Source of the DNA: Spisula solida | Taxonomy: Eukaryota; Mollusca; Bivalvia; Venerida; Mactridae | Length of the DNA stretch: 64,000 nucleotides | Assembly (NCBI GenBank): GCA_947247005.1 | Contig: OX365956.1 | Location: forward strand, 8,514,089 to 8,578,088 | Direction of reading: 5' to 3' | In this document: positions 48,601 to 61,576 of the stretch, in pieces | How positions within the stretch are numbered: the first letter of the stretch is position 1 | How the letters are laid out: every line of letters begins with the position of its first letter | Translations under genes and position numbers: made by a program | The notes under the pieces: generated by a model | Database searches by the model: none | The model's input: only the letters and a program-made list of their open reading frames with translations | What the model was told of the DNA's origin: nothing

Positions 48601-50881
48601 TGGTGAAGTTACCTTAAAGTACAGTTCTGTAGAACATCTACATGCACAGCATGGACCCTGGACCTTAAACAGAACATTATCATCGTGGTCTACGATATCA
48701 AACTTCGCCGAAAATATACTGAATCTGCAAGAGAAATACAGACACACGTATATATATGTATACATCTACATTGTACATTTGTAAATGTACATGTATTACA
48801 TATCAACATTGTGTCCAAAATGATGTTTCACCCAAAACCATATGTAGTTGTATAGTGTTCCTACGATTTTTTATAATATTAACGTATATTCCAGTACCAA
48901 TTTGTATGTCTTATTACGACAAATGATATAATATAAACAAGACTTAGTCTCGAAAAATATTTGTAACAACAATTACTTTTGCTTTACAGCACCAAGGGTT
49001 CGTCCCAGACAGTCCACGATGTATAGTTTCTGTAGACATAGGAAACAGTCGGCACAACAGCACCAATCACAGCGACATGCAGTACGGTGAAAGTTGAGAA
49101 CCGAATCTTCCTGGGTGGAAAACACATCCAACGAAAACTGACGAGCAGGTCCACAAGCCCAGCGGCATAGACAACCAGATTCTGGAAGTAAACATAATAA
49201 AATAACATGACCATGTCTCACATAATTAAAACGTATCAGCAATGCGTGTGTCTATTTCAACTTCGGCACCAGGCCCCAATTCAACGAAAAAACTTGCTCA
49301 GGTGAGTTTGCTATTTTGAATTTATTGTAAGACTACAATAATAGTCTTGTGATGTACATTGATACCAGAAACTGTGTATTTATTGCTAAATAATGATATA
49401 GCAGGTAATTTTTGTATGAAATGCTCATGGAAATCCAACAATAATGAACAAAAATAAACCTTGTACTTAAGCTTGTTATAACAGACTTAAGTTTTTACTT
49501 TAGATGTTTATTATGTTTAAAACACTATTTTATGCAAAAACAATACTTTATAATTATGTATTCCTCTATTAAATTGGCATCTCACATAGAGGAAACAATT
49601 TATACAAGTATACATTTGAGTCATTTAACCAACAAAATATGCTTTTAAAATAGCAGGCTCAGCTTAGCAATAGCGTAAGTTTTTTTCGTGGAATTGGAGC
49701 CTGATGAACCTGTTCATGATATGGGAGAGAGTGTGTCTAAACGGCTGGATAGCTCAGTTGGGAGTGCATTCGCCCTGGTTCGAGCACCGATTCTCTTTCC
49801 TCGTCCAGCATCGTTGATTGGAGTCGATGTTATCGCTGATATCTGACGGGTAGGAACTTAAGGGATGGCCAGTGTATATGCATGTACAATCTATTCATAC
49901 CGGTAAAAAGTTTAGATTTATTTTTTGTCAATATAAGTATTCGTAGTACTCACCTTCTGTTGCGAAGAATAACTGTTCGTTGGTACAATCAACCAGTTTG
50001 TATGTATTAGGAGAACCACATCCACCTGCGAAATATGCACATGTACAAGTTACGTATTACTCCAACATGACACATTAACAAAACAAATTATGCTGCCAAG
50101 ATGCCATTAGTTGCTTTGCTTTTTTCAAAACTTATTCAGCCATTTACAGAAGTCACTTGAATAGAACAGTCTTTCGGCATTTATTACCAACAAGTAAAAA
50201 TGTGCTCGTCTACAATGAGCTAACGCTTAACTAATATCACCGTCAGCCGTCGGTCAGAAAGGAAGATATGTTGTGATGTCTTGTACAATTTAAGAAAATT
50301 CGATTATGGACCAAATAGTTGGACACATAGGAATTGGTCGAAGATCTGCTGATTGACTAGCTAGCTCTACAAACAAAGTTGCACTGATGTGCTAGATAAT
50401 TCAGTAAATAAAACCAAAATCATAGAAATTTAAAGGCACAACAATAGCACACGGAAAAGAAAAACCACGGAGTACAAGTTCAAGCCACAACTTTAAAATT
50501 GAACAAGAAGTAAGTTAAAACAAAGTTCTTATTATAAATAGAGATCCGCCGAGATGCCAGAGTTATCTTACCATATTTATCGACTTCCATCTGTTGTCGT
50601 ACGGCGACCATAGGTTGATCTTCTAGAACTTCTAGCCCAGGTGGGGGCATGCTCCGTGGGTTCAATGACCTCTTCCTCTCTAAGTTAGACTTCAGCCTCG
50701 ATGTGATAAGGGCTGTTGCCATCCCACCTCCAGTTCCACCTAATTTCAGTTTAACTTGACCGGTCTCTGCCCCTTTCTCACCGCCTGGTCCCTTGCTTGC
50801 ATTTTGTGCGCTGAACAATTGCGCTAAGGCGGGATTTCCAGGCTTTGTAGAGCCACGCGGCTGAGCTAATACAGAAGCCAT
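45689..50881 (-). CDS. Divergent phospholipid scramblase, six exons, 297 residues
   Basis: Minus-strand exons: 50881-50572, 50025-49954, 49181-48977, 48724-48613, 46639-46534, 45777-45689 (stop TAA). All junctions are GT-AG and phases join. Scramblase landmarks appear in order: PPPGLEVLED (human PPGLEYL), ATEESGCLCRWACGPARQFS (human AAEDSDC..CCGPARPF), a palmitoylation-type cysteine cluster CRCDWCCCADCFLC, VLFKVQGPCCACRCS (human VLKISGPCVVCSC), GDQQVGKIQKKWGG, then a last hydrophobic segment KGLILGAAFLVV. The N-terminal ~75 residues are Gly/Ala/Lys-rich, without PPxY motifs. The Ca-binding loop (human DADNFGIQFPLD) is degenerate here (DHEFFEVAFAPT), and the C-terminus is short (SIQTDKLD). Characterised relatives move phospholipids between bilayer leaflets or act in signalling; this one's activity is unproven. 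An extra 3' exon from an alternative donor (CTTGTG|GTGAGC) cannot be excluded. Confidence 0.9.
46700..47560. repeat. ~170-bp tandem repeat, four to five units (scramblase intron 4)
   Basis: ATGTTAAAGTTTAGGTACAG recurs at 46709, 46882, 47050 and 47218, with shared CACCATCATGACCC and ATTATGCCCCCTTTT blocks. A decayed fifth unit follows. It lies between scramblase exons 4 and 5. Confidence 0.8.
47561..48239. other. Scramblase intron 4, distal part; nothing firm
   Basis: GTAACGTAGTTCAC occurs at about 47800 and 48168, hinting at a diverged duplication. Otherwise AT-rich. Confidence 0.35.
48240..48560. repeat. Imperfect CGCAGACA-rich repeat (scramblase intron 4)
   Basis: AACGCAGACA..GATGTACAT..AGA.ACTGTATAAAAC words recur at irregular 50-70 bp spacing. 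They create cysteine/valine-rich minus-strand open frames that are not coding. Confidence 0.55.
49272..49701. mobile_element. MITE-like element, CCAATTCCACGAAAAAAC ends (copy 2, scramblase intron 2)
   Basis: GGCCCCAATTCAACGAAAAA at the left is mirrored by TTTTTTTCGTGGAATTGGAG at the right. Colinear with 1282-1720. Confidence 0.75.
49742..49800 (+). repeat. tRNA-like SINE remnant
   Basis: GGCTGGATAGCTCAGTTGGG (A-box) is followed at short distance by CCTGGTTCGAGCACC (B-box). The anticodon arm is deleted, so it is not a functional tRNA. Confidence 0.5.
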
Positions 50882-53800
50882 TATGCATAAAAATATTCAC
50901 AAATATATTTTAAAAAACGGAATCGTCGATTAGTAATTTATTTATATTGAGGTGGAGTCAGATGGTCTATGACAAATTAATGTTACGTGTGTGTATAACA
51001 ATTCTGTCTGTCAGTCAAAATTAACACCTTCGGTAAAATATCAATTTTTATATTCGTCGTCAAAAAACAGTTATTCAAATCTAATTTCTTTTTAGTTTTC
51101 GTTTGGAATTTGCTATTTAGCTCACACACGAAATGATAAACCAGATTTTGTTAAAGTTCACGTCCTTTAAGCTCACGGCAGAACAAAACAAAATATTTAA
51201 ATTAACACACTATTCAGAACTGCACATTAATGATTCTGATAATTCAATACTAATTCAATATTGATACTTAAATGATCCTATTCATAAAAACGTTTTATTT
51301 GTCGGTAACACAAGATATAAGCTACGAACGTCACACAGTTTTATAATGATGCTACATGCATAGCAAACATTTCTTTCAGTGCAATAATACGAGGTTTTTA
51401 TTAGCTACGAACGTCACACAGTTTAATAATGATGCTACCTGCAATGTAAACATTTCTTTCTTTTACTATCGTTACACATATGTAGTTTTAAAACACATTT
51501 TCATCAAAATTATCCGACAGTTCTGTCTTATTGTCAGTACTATTCACCGAACAAAACGATGGTTTTAAGTAGCACGGTACTGAATCCTACCACGGAGACA
51601 TCTTACTAATTTTAAAGTTTAATGTCATTTTATGCAAATTCACCAACAAATACATTTATATGACTTAAAGCGGCTCTCAGCAAATTTTAAATGGAAACAT
51701 TGATTCAAATTATTTCAAAAGTTCATTTTTGCGTAACAATTTCTTTCACTTTAATGTACTAAGTGCAGTTCGTACATTGTACTAATTTTTAATACGGCAC
51801 AAATATAAAATTGTAATAATTTCTAGTACTAGTATTTAAAATAATCTAATCAATTTATTCAAACCTGTACTATGGTTGCTTTAAATTAGTTGTTTCTTTC
51901 GGGTTGACATTCCTGGTCAGTAGCAACCACTGTCTATATCACATTCGTTGAGAGATGCTAATATATTATATATGTATTATATGTCGTTCGAAGTAAACAA
52001 GAGTGTAATAAAACACAAAACAATAATATAGCATTATGTTGTCAAGGTGTTATCTCTACATCGAACAAATATTCAAGAAGTAAATATCCTTTACACTGAG
52101 TGTAATCAAAGCTACTTCATTTCAATTAGTTTTGATGTTTTCTTTCTTCAAAATTTACTAATTGCGCATGTAATCTAATTATAATTGGGGTGGTTAATTT
52201 TCTTGAAGTACTTCATCATTGTGATTTTTTCGTCAAAATTAACTAGATAAGAAACATTCAGACAATACATAAAACTTTATTTTCCAATTGCACCGACCAT
52301 CTTTTTGGAATTGTTTTTTTGTTGTTGTTAAATGTTAAAATAATTGTACATATACCAGTAAACGAGTTTATGGCGTTTTAAATTTATTAGTCCGAACTGC
52401 ATAATTAATGATGATAAAATAATTTTAAATTTATTGGTGTATTAATGGACTGAAATGTGTTTTACTTTCATGTTTTAATGTCAAATTCATGAGCATTATT
52501 CAAATGTATAAACTTTAAATATATCGGTAATAATAATTTAATTAGTGTATAAACCGTTTCAAGTGAATTAAAATAATACTGCATACTCAGGTATTTTTGT
52601 AGCTTTTATTCGTAAAGAAAATGACATTTTTATAGTGTCGTTGCTCATAGCTTTCTTAAAATCTATTGTTTCGGATTTGGAAGTGACGTTTATGGATGCA
52701 TCGATGCATTAATTTTAAAACGTTCTGAAATGTGTTCCTTTTGTGTGTGTAAATGTGTGTTTAAATAATTATTTGATTATTTAATCTGAAATTTGAGGGT
52801 TACGAATATTGTTTTGAGTTCACCAATGAACATTTTCCCACAAATTAAGGTGACCGTAAATCATAATATTATATTTTACAGACTCTGAAAGTTTTATTTA
52901 AACGTTGGTTGAGACTGATGATGACTCCGATTCCACGAAAAAGCTTAATTAAGATACGCCTGGGATTTGCCATGATACGGTATACAATAAATGTCAAATT
53001 ACTGTTTATGATAACCTTGTCAGCACGTAGCCTATAAATTTTATTTTTCTTTGGTATCCTATCACCGGAGTGTCAAAATTAGTATGAATTATTCAACAGT
53101 AAAAGAACACTTGCCTGATTGAACAGCCAATTAAACGATTAGCGTTTTATATTATAAAAAGTATGGGCTTTTCTTGAGTGTATTATTCAACTTGCTTGTA
53201 TAGGCCTATAACCCTCATTGGTCCCATATTTACTAAAATGTGGTATTGATTTAGTCAGCTGCATGGTTATACAATTCACAATGTTGCTATAATACATCTA
53301 ATGAGGCAATTTAACACATGCAATTTTTTTCAGTGTTAAGTTTTGAGTTGCTCACTGTATGTGGCGGATGCTTGCGGTTGGTTATGTTACTTTTTATGTG
53401 ACATTTTCCACATGTAACTGTATCAGTAAACAAAATAAATGGTTTTTAATAAAATTTTATATTATCTTAGAAAGGTGAATTTGTACCAAAGTGGTAAGAG
53501 GTTCATGGTATTAAAAACAAAAATTGGCTTTCGATATTTACATAAAGTAATTACATTCATACACAGCATTGTTAGAACTACCTCCATGCAAAATCCCATC
53601 GAATTAATGATCAACTAGTTGAAAAGTGATACCATAAAATGTATATTACGATGTCCAGTCAATCACTAAGGTGCATTCGATATTATAAACTACCAAGTGA
53701 AATTATATTTTGAATTTGTTTAAATTCCACTGCCCTACCTGTTATATTTTTATTTATTTTTTGTACTATTTGTGTACATTTGAACAAACATGTATTCGCA

Positions 53801-54256
53801 ATACCACGAAGGTTTATCAAATTAACGTGGGTGGCAATACACAGTAAGTTCAAGGTTTATTGTACAAAAGCCTCCGGCCCATACTCAGAATATATGATAG
53901 CATTCATATATACAAATTGACATGACAGTACAAGTACAAAATTAATGCAATACAATAAATAGTAAATGATTATAGGGATCTACATAATATCAAGATTTTT
54001 ATGAAACATGACATTTATGAAATAAGACATAATATCAACATTTTTATGTTGATACAGTATGTAATATCATGGTTTTCCGCTTGCACTAAAACTATATATA
54101 TACCAAAATATTGAGGAATCTTAGGACCATATTTTTCACCGCGTTATACACTTATTCGTCTGCAAGGTCAAGAACGCTTACCAATGTCAAGGCCGTTGAT
54201 GTTTTGATTCAGTTGGGAGGACACTTTAAGTGAAGGTTATTCAATAATACGAGAAG
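50882..54256. other. Shared upstream region of the scramblase (-) and MCEE (+)
   Basis: 3.4 kb of AT-rich sequence between divergent starts. A duplicated ~50-bp segment around GCTACGAACGTCACACAGTT occurs at 51320 and 51402. A half-end of the CCACGAAAAA family is near 52926. No promoter motif stood out. Confidence 0.45.
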
Positions 54257-57200
54257 ATGGCACTGAATAAACTGTCTAGATTTACGTCTTTATGTTCAAA
54301 CTTGGTGGTAGGTTTGTATTCACACGTTGTCATTTGCTAAAGTGTCGATACTTGTCAATTATTGGCGAAAGTGTACCAATTACCGGATAGTAAGAAAGAC
54401 TGGACCACTGTAACCCTATGACTCATACAGATTGATAAGTACAAAACAGTTGTCATGAAACGTTTTATATCATTTTTACCATTCTGTATAATAAATGTTG
54501 TGAGTGACCCTATAGTCAATATCTGATTCCTGAGGGAAAATTGAGAACAGACACAATTCTAAACTCATCTTAAATATACAATAATCATAGGCAGTGGCTA
54601 GTAGACAGCGCAATTAGTCGTCCGGCGCCGGACGACTAGACAGCGAAATTAGTCGTCCGTTCCAATATGGCGGACAATATACGGAGAATACACGGGCGAT
54701 CACAAAATGGTTGCAGATAAGGCATTGACATGTCTTTCCTATATTCGTAGATAATTATAGCTTTTATTATAAGGTAAATGCCCAATGCGTAGAAATAGAA
54801 TGACGGTTCTCTAGCCAATGCACGTAGCGTTTGCTTGTCGTCCCCTTGACGGACGACTAATTTCGCTGTCTAGTCGTCTGGCGCCGGACGACTAATTTCG
54901 CTGTCTAGTCGTCCGGTGCCGGACGACTAGCCACTGCCTTACATGCCATAATCATACGTATTACCAATATCGTCTCCATGTCGAAGAAAAGTCGAACAAA
55001 TGTTGCCTGGAAAATAATTGACTGCCGTGTCATGCACTTATCAGTGAGATATAACTCGCAAGAACCTGTACAGAACTCGAAGCCCAGACGAGCCACTGTG
55101 TGACGAGGTCTTAAGGGACAAAGAGAAAGCCCCTTAAGGATAGAAAGAGACATTGGATATAGGAATGTCTAGGGCTGCAGGAGTGCACCTAGATTTTATT
55201 TCAAATAGAAAGCTTGGTTACTTAATGTGTCCGGTTTATAGCACAGATACACAGCTTCTTTGACAGTCTGTGTTAGCAGGAAATATTACAAATAGAATTT
55301 CAAAAATGTCCAGTTCCCATGGTGTGGATTGAACGGTGAACTCACAACCTCTTGATTGACAGTCCAGTGTGTTACCACTGAGCTATTGCCAAGTGCTATA
55401 TTGTGGTACTCATATAACATACAATTATACAACTTTAGTGTTCAAATTTAGCAACAGTGACTGGGTAATTTTTATATAATAAATGCTAACAATGATGTAC
55501 AGCGGGTTTATTGTTATTTGATCCATGTATGAAGTATTCATGAAATTTAAAGTAACAATCTACATTTTCAGAGGAAGACCTCGGCTTTACATACATCAGC
55601 TGTCACATTACAGGTAATTGTTCATCCTTCTAAGTATCTATTAATGATATTCTAGAAACCTTTTGTAATTTAAAGGTATTGAAGTACATGTAAGACATCC
55701 AAATAACTATACATATATTTAGTTACGCTTAAACATAATAAATGAACGATTTAGGCATGTATTACTTATAATAAACCTATTACCAAACTCTTTAATGATA
55801 CTGAGTATTTATTAGATACCCCTCAAGTCCATGGTATTTCTCAGCAACCTCCGTCTGGAATTCAGTGGAACTTATTGTTGCTATGGGTTTTGTTATTGCT
55901 GGAACCACCATTCTGAAGATTAATAGCCCTTGATTTAAAACATACTTTTCCTGGGAGTTTCACCTGGGAGTTTCATGTTTCTTTTATACCTATTTATAGA
56001 TAGAATTATATATTAGAATCCTGTTACAATCTTTGTAGAAGTTTATTTATGATGTTTTGTAGTTAGTGATTATTATTCTTGTTGCCTTGTAGAAATGGAA
56101 TATTGGAAAAATTAACCACATTGCGATTGCTACACCCGATATAGACAAAACTACAGCCCTGTATAGAGATGTTCTTGGTGCAAAAGTCAGTGAGAAACAC
56201 GTAAGTATCTATATTCTTGCTAATAAAGTTCTGATTATACTTACATGTAAAGTAAAATGTCTGTAGAACAACACCCTTTGACTGTAGTGTAGAGGTTATT
56301 GTTTTACAGAGGTTAACTTTACAGTAAATATTACCATAAGGAAATTTTGAGGGTTGTTGAAAAGAGGTTTTTGCTCTACAGAGGGGCGCTCCAGAGAGGT
56401 TGTCTTGTATGTCTTTTCCTTTTAAGAACTTACAATATATATCGTCATTTTACTGTATGCCACATCTTGTAGCATCTTGAAGTAACTTGCAGAGGTAAAA
56501 GTCCCAAACTGGGTATTCCAATAGAAAGAAATGATAAGGTGTAATAAAACATTGTTTCTAGTATACCCCAAAGTTGGAATTAAGGCTGTTATATTATCTA
56601 ATTGTATACGGTCTTTAGAAAATCTTTTCTCTTCTGCCTACTGTCTGTTTGTTTATAATAGTGTTTGCTATAAGCATATGTATGTATGTTTTACGCAAAA
56701 ATATTTTGTATTGTTTTGTATATGGGATTTGATTTGTATATACATGTACATGTTTTATTATGATGTGTATTTCTATATTTTATGTGTTTGTTGTTTTCAG
56801 CCACAACCTGACCAGGGTGTATATACAGTATTTGTTGAACTTGGAGATACAAAAATTGAGGTTAGGCTGTGTACTAATTTATTTAGGTTTAATGCAGTTT
56901 CTTAATAGTGTATCAGTTGTACACGGTGGCCAATTCACCTTACCTGATTTCCTGGAATGTAAACTAACCAGTCAGGAGTGTAGAAAAGTTTCCATGTAGC
57001 CATTTTAATTTAATCTTCAAAAGTAAGCAGTTGGTTTGAAATCTCACTTAAAGTAACATAGAAGAAAATGACAATATGACGATAAGCATGTTCAAATAGC
57101 CAGTGAATTTAATCCTCTCATGGCTCATTTCTACACCCCTGCCTGTACTTATTATGCCCCCCATCTTTGATATATGTTGCTTATGGAAAGTGATTCCTGA

Positions 57201-59677
57201 ACTGATAACTCATAAAGTTTGTATTTGTCTTAAAGATAACAAGGTGTCTAATCTGTACTATGGATGAAGTGGTCCCTTGTTTGAATCTTGACTTAGGCAC
57301 TTGGTGATATCTGAAATGATTTTCAGTGTTTCCCACCCAACTAGAGATGAACTGCTTGTTAAACCAGACTGAGGTAGACATGCTTTACTATGAATTTGAA
57401 AGTAAACTAGTTTCTACTCCGTTTTTGAAGATCAATTTGGCCTATAGATTTTAAGGAACGTAGTTCCAAGTCAATGTGGCCTTGAGTATAAAAGACTTCT
57501 TGGCTGCCATGGGGGCATACATGCTTTTTGTCTTTTCCATGTGTTATTTCATGCACTGCTGTTTCTGCTGAGTGCTACTTTCACTGTCCGATTTGTTGAT
57601 GTCTTGATGCATGTTTTACAAAAATCTTCATTTAAATTTCAGTTATTACATCCAATGGGTGAGAAAAGTCCAATACAAAACTTCTTAGACAAGAACAAGA
57701 GTGGTGGTATGCATCATATATGTTTAGAGGTTAGTCATGTACATGTACTCTCTATTACAGTCAACTCTCGTTATCTCGAACTCGCTTATATCGAATTTTC
57801 CGTTATGTCGAAGTTTTTTTCAAGTCCCGATTTTTCTCCTTCTTTGTCTATATGAAATCTCGAGACCCATCTCGAAGTTTCGGCTCGAATTCGGCTCGAA
57901 TATGTCGTTATGTCGAATTATTTTTTGGTCCCGATTAACCAATTTGCACTTTAAGTCTATTGTTCATCTCGAAGTCGGGTCGAAGTCTAATCGTATTTGA
58001 CTAGCGTCGAATGTTTTTCACACTTCGACAGTCTGAAATCTTCGATTTACCTGTAATTTTCGCGACTTCCATTGTTGAACAAATATTTGTTTGCAACAAT
58101 TTGCGCAAACGTGTCATAAAGATTCGAGTTACGTCCAAACATCAATAAACATGTCATTTCGAACAATTGTTTGTAAAAATGATAATTAAAGAACGCAAGA
58201 TGTTAAAACATGTCAAAATGAATGAGTGCTTTAAACAACAACGTACACAAACGAAAATGAATAATATGCATTTTCTCGAGGAAGAATACATGTAAATATT
58301 AAAACAAGCAATTCTCACGAATATGTCGTTCTTACGGCCGTAACAATATGGCGGCGTAAAATGACAGAAACTAGAAAACTTGCAACTTTGATGCCGAAAA
58401 ATTATATCTCGAATTTTCGTTATGTCGAAGTAATTTCCACGGTCCCGAGAAATTCGAGATAACGAGAGTTGACTGTATATGAAAGACCAGGAATGATAAT
58501 CACAATAATTCTGTCCAAAGTTGATCCTTTCATTTATAAACCAAATTCTCAATTTTTGTAAGGTAGAATGTAAATTTTCTGATATTATTAACAATAAATA
58601 GTTACTGTTCAACTTGTGTTAAAGATCACTGTAACAGTGCCAGTAACCAGTCTGCAATGATCACCAATTATCTTCCTTCATGCTGTGTTTTTAAGGGTCA
58701 CTAAAAAAAGCTTTTTGCTGTTCCCATTTTCTGAGTGTCAGACATCTTGGGTTTGATCTCGGCCACAACATTGTCTCTAAAAATGGTATTGGTATATCAC
58801 CCTGGCTTGGGGCTCAGAAAAGCAAGTTCCAGGCCACTGCTGGTTTGCTTGATTTTTGGATAATGTAACTGAGTAGTCTCCATATTACTGAAATACTGTC
58901 TGACCAATGGGTCTTAAAACAATATTTAAATAAATGTAACCTGTTAACAGAGGCCATCTGTCAACAAAGACCACTTTTTGTGGTTCCCATAGGTCGTCTT
59001 CACAGACCTGTTTGACTGTACTTGTATATACAGAGCAACCTCTTCAGAGTGGCCCCTTATTGACCAACAAAATCATTTTATTCCAGACATTACAATTTAC
59101 TGTGACTTTTACCTCTCCAAATATCAATTTCTGTACATAATAATAAAAACCATTAAAATAATAACAAAAGTAATAACAACAACAACAACAACATTTATAA
59201 AGGCAACACAGTTGGGCAAGCCAGGTCTTCCCTATGAGCCTGTACAACAACCAAACTTGGTGTGTCCTACTGGGTGCTGCTCTACAGATGTTGTACTGTA
59301 TACATTTTCTACTTACTGTACAGTTTGGATACCAAGAGAGTGACATAGTAGTTGAGTCCACTACTACAGTGTAAAACCAATTATAAAGACTTATCCAGAC
59401 ATCTGTAATTACTAGGCTCAACTAAAATACCCTAACCTGTTCAGAAAATGGTTGTTATCTTTTGTATACACATAAAATAAAGTGTAACTCTCACATTATC
59501 CTAACTGGACTGTATATATTTCAGGTGGACAACATTAAAGAAGCTATGAAAGATTTGAAAGCCAAGAATATCCGATTGTTGAGTGCCGAACCAAAGATTG
59601 GAGCTCATGGCAAACCAGTAGTCTTCTTACATCCCAAAGATTGTAACGGAACCTTAGTAGAACTAGAGGAAGTTTAG
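54257..59677 (+). CDS. MCEE: Methylmalonyl-CoA epimerase, mitochondrial, six exons, 166 residues
   Basis: This enzyme interconverts (R)- and (S)-methylmalonyl-CoA (EC 5.1.99.1) in the mitochondrial matrix, between propionyl-CoA carboxylase and methylmalonyl-CoA mutase. Exons: 54257-54307, 55572-55613, 56093-56200, 56801-56860, 57643-57729, 59525-59677. All end in phase 0 and all junctions are GT-AG. Exons 1-2 encode a basic, Ser/Thr-rich, acid-free presequence (MALNKLSRFTSLCSNLVRKT), as expected for mitochondrial import; exon 1 is inferred from this and from its good donor and ATG context. The vicinal-oxygen-chelate fold follows: KINHIAIATPDI, VFVELGDTKIELLHPMG, GGMHHICLEVDNI, KIGAHGKPVVFLHPKDC. 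Expected metal ligands are His40, His112 and Glu162. Length is close to human (176). Poly(A) signal AATAAA is at 59781-59786. Confidence 0.95.
54588..54940. mobile_element. Fold-back element, AGGCAGTGGCTAG ends (copy 3, MCEE intron 1)
   Basis: A short relative of the elements at 6772 and 7921: ends AGGCAGTGGCTAG and CTAGCCACTGCCTT, with repeated TTAGTCGTCCG / CGGACGACTAA. It keeps the interior segment AATATGGCGGACAATATACG. No matching target duplication was seen. Confidence 0.7.
55195..55405 (-). repeat. tRNA-like SINE (MCEE intron 1)
   Basis: On the minus strand AGCACTTGGCAATAGCTCAG and TGGTAACACACTGGACTGTC form a tRNA-like head, and GTTCAATCCACACC is a B-box. Its body (TAGCACAGATACACAG) loosely matches the SINE at 39697. 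Confidence 0.5.
57153..57512. mobile_element. TATGCCCCC../..GGGGGCATA element (MCEE intron 4)
   Basis: TTATGCCCCCCATCTTTGAT starts it and GCCATGGGGGCATACATG ends it. The middle differs from other copies and includes an unrelated segment (57290-57390) resembling the SINE body. Confidence 0.6.
57758..58475. mobile_element. 718-bp TA-flanked MITE, CAGTCAACTCTCGTTAT ends (MCEE intron 5)
   Basis: CAGTCAACTCTCGTTATCTC is mirrored by GAGATAACGAGAGTTGACTG, flanked by TA. The interior has many TCGAA words near both ends. Open frames across it (57737-58000, 58154-58612) lack any transposase motif. Confidence 0.85.
58476..59524. other. MCEE intron 5, distal part; nothing firm
   Basis: A short (AAC)n run occurs near 59176-59190. 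About 58735-58870 (GGGTTTGATCTCGGCCACAA) may be SINE-derived. Confidence 0.35.
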
Positions 59678-61576
59678 AAAACTCTGTTGTATAGTGTCTT
59701 TTTGTAGAATGGAAAAGGGGCATTCAGGGCTACCCCTTTACTTCTGTGTATCAAATGATCAATGTGAAAACTATGTGTCCAATAAAAGAATCTCAAACCA
59801 TTTTGATGATGGATACCATCAGTAATGAGGTGTTGCAAGAACTTGTTTAACAATCGACCTTAAACAATTAAGTATATTAAAAAAAATCAATTATTATTAG
59901 GATAATAAAATACGAGGCTAGTTTTATTTGGGTTGCGGTCTACTATTCATGTTGGAAGAAGTTGTGGCGGCTGGTCAAGATATGTACAATTCGTAATGGA
60001 TATTATTATAATGCTGCTGACTCATATACTTGGCAATGTTACAATTTGTAGTTTTGGACTAAAATTAAGTTCATATAGGCCATGATTTGAAAATAATTTA
60101 TTAGGCATGTTGGTTATGCATCGCATATTCGGAGAGGGGGGCGGAGGGGCAGTGGTCCAGCCTGATTTTGAGTTTTGGCACAAATTTGGTTTTCTTATTT
60201 ATTGAGACAAGTATGAAAGGCAGAATGGTTTGAGAAAACATATCTGAGTAGGCTCCTTTCTGAGCAAATTTGCTTGTAGTATTCCCCAGAGAAAACTGTT
60301 GGTTCTGCGCTTGTAAAGCCAAACAAAGTTTAGCCTTTTTTTGCCAGATGATCGAACTACATTTAGATGCTTATGTTATCATATTAGGCTTTGCTTGTTT
60401 TAATACAATTTTGTATGCATGTACTAATTTTGTTATCACTGTGTGTATCACCAAAAGTTGTTTATCATATGTTTGACGTCGCGGCAGCGTAATAAAGCCA
60501 TTATTTATTTTTGATAATACACTAGTGTAATAAAGCTTTGACGTGACGTCACTCAAAGTATAGGCGACGTCATCAAAGTTGTGCGTTTATTATATTGAAA
60601 ATAAGTTGCTATTTAATGTTTCGGCCAGAAATGGCTAACATATGATAAAAAGAACAAAACATTTGTGACTTTCCTCATTGGATTTATATTCAATTTGTAT
60701 TTACTCGTTAATAAAATCGATAAAATGCTCGACAGAGCCTCGCATTTTATTATTTTATTCAACTTGTTTAATAAATTCAATATGAAAAGACACCCATGTA
60801 ATATCCTCTATATAAATGATGTACTTGTATATGATTTTATGTTCATGACATTTTCATGACTGACTCTAAATTACAAATACTCAAAGACATGGTGTATTAA
60901 AGTATATTTCTGATATATATATTGTATGTCAGTGTATTCAACATCTTCAGTTGTGTCCAGAAAGAAAATGTCAGGTTTTGAAAAAATGCCATAAATTTAC
61001 TTTAGATGCAATTATGTACCATGATCTTGTTTGGTTAGTATGTACTAAGGCGTTATGCTGTGTAATTTATTATACAATGTATTACAAAAAAAATAAAATT
61101 AATAATTTCTAACTGAATTCGTATTTGCACTTTGTTTACAGCTTATTCCAGGCTCCAATCTCATCTCAAATATGAATCTCGGCTCAAATTTAGACTTGAC
61201 TCAAATTGAGATTTTTGTCAAATTTCTCAAATCTCAGCTCAAATTGAGATTTTTTATCAAATTAAGATTTTTATCAAATCGGAGCCTCAGTTCAGGTGTA
61301 AACACAGACTGCAGACTTGCAACATTTTATTTTGATTTTGTGATACCAATTTTGAGTCTGATCTCACATGGATATTAACTAAAATATATGCAACAACATT
61401 TGACCTGAGATTGGACTAGATTGAGATTGATCAGGAGATTTCTATGTCGAGTTCTGATATTCAAAGATGTTTCTGGATTACAACTTTGGTAATGTGTAAA
61501 CTTGTCTGTGACAATAATGATTACAGGTAATGTTTCCATAGTTTCCTTTTCTACAATCATGTAAAGCTCTAGATAA
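59678..61576. other. MCEE 3' UTR and intergenic spacer
   Basis: This contains the MCEE poly(A) signal (59781-59786), three GACGTC sites at 60474-60573, and at about 61150-61290 a GAGATTT/AAATCTC-rich patch bounded by AGGCTCC and GGAGCCT. No gene was seen. Confidence 0.45.
60474..60573. promoter_or_regulatory. Cluster of three CRE-like GACGTC sites
   Basis: TTGACGTCGC (60474-60483), a perfect TGACGTCA (60544-60551) and CGACGTCATC (60565-60574) lie within 100 bp of otherwise AT-rich DNA. The perfect 8-mer is the consensus CREB/ATF site. Function is inferred only. Confidence 0.35.

Noticed and set aside
48294..48765. Cysteine-rich minus-strand open frames
   Set aside because: Only the part within 48613-48724 is real (scramblase exon 4). 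The rest is intron containing a CGCAGACA repeat.
58154..58612. 152-codon minus-strand open frame
   Set aside because: It spans the inside and right end of a TA-flanked MITE and has no domain features.
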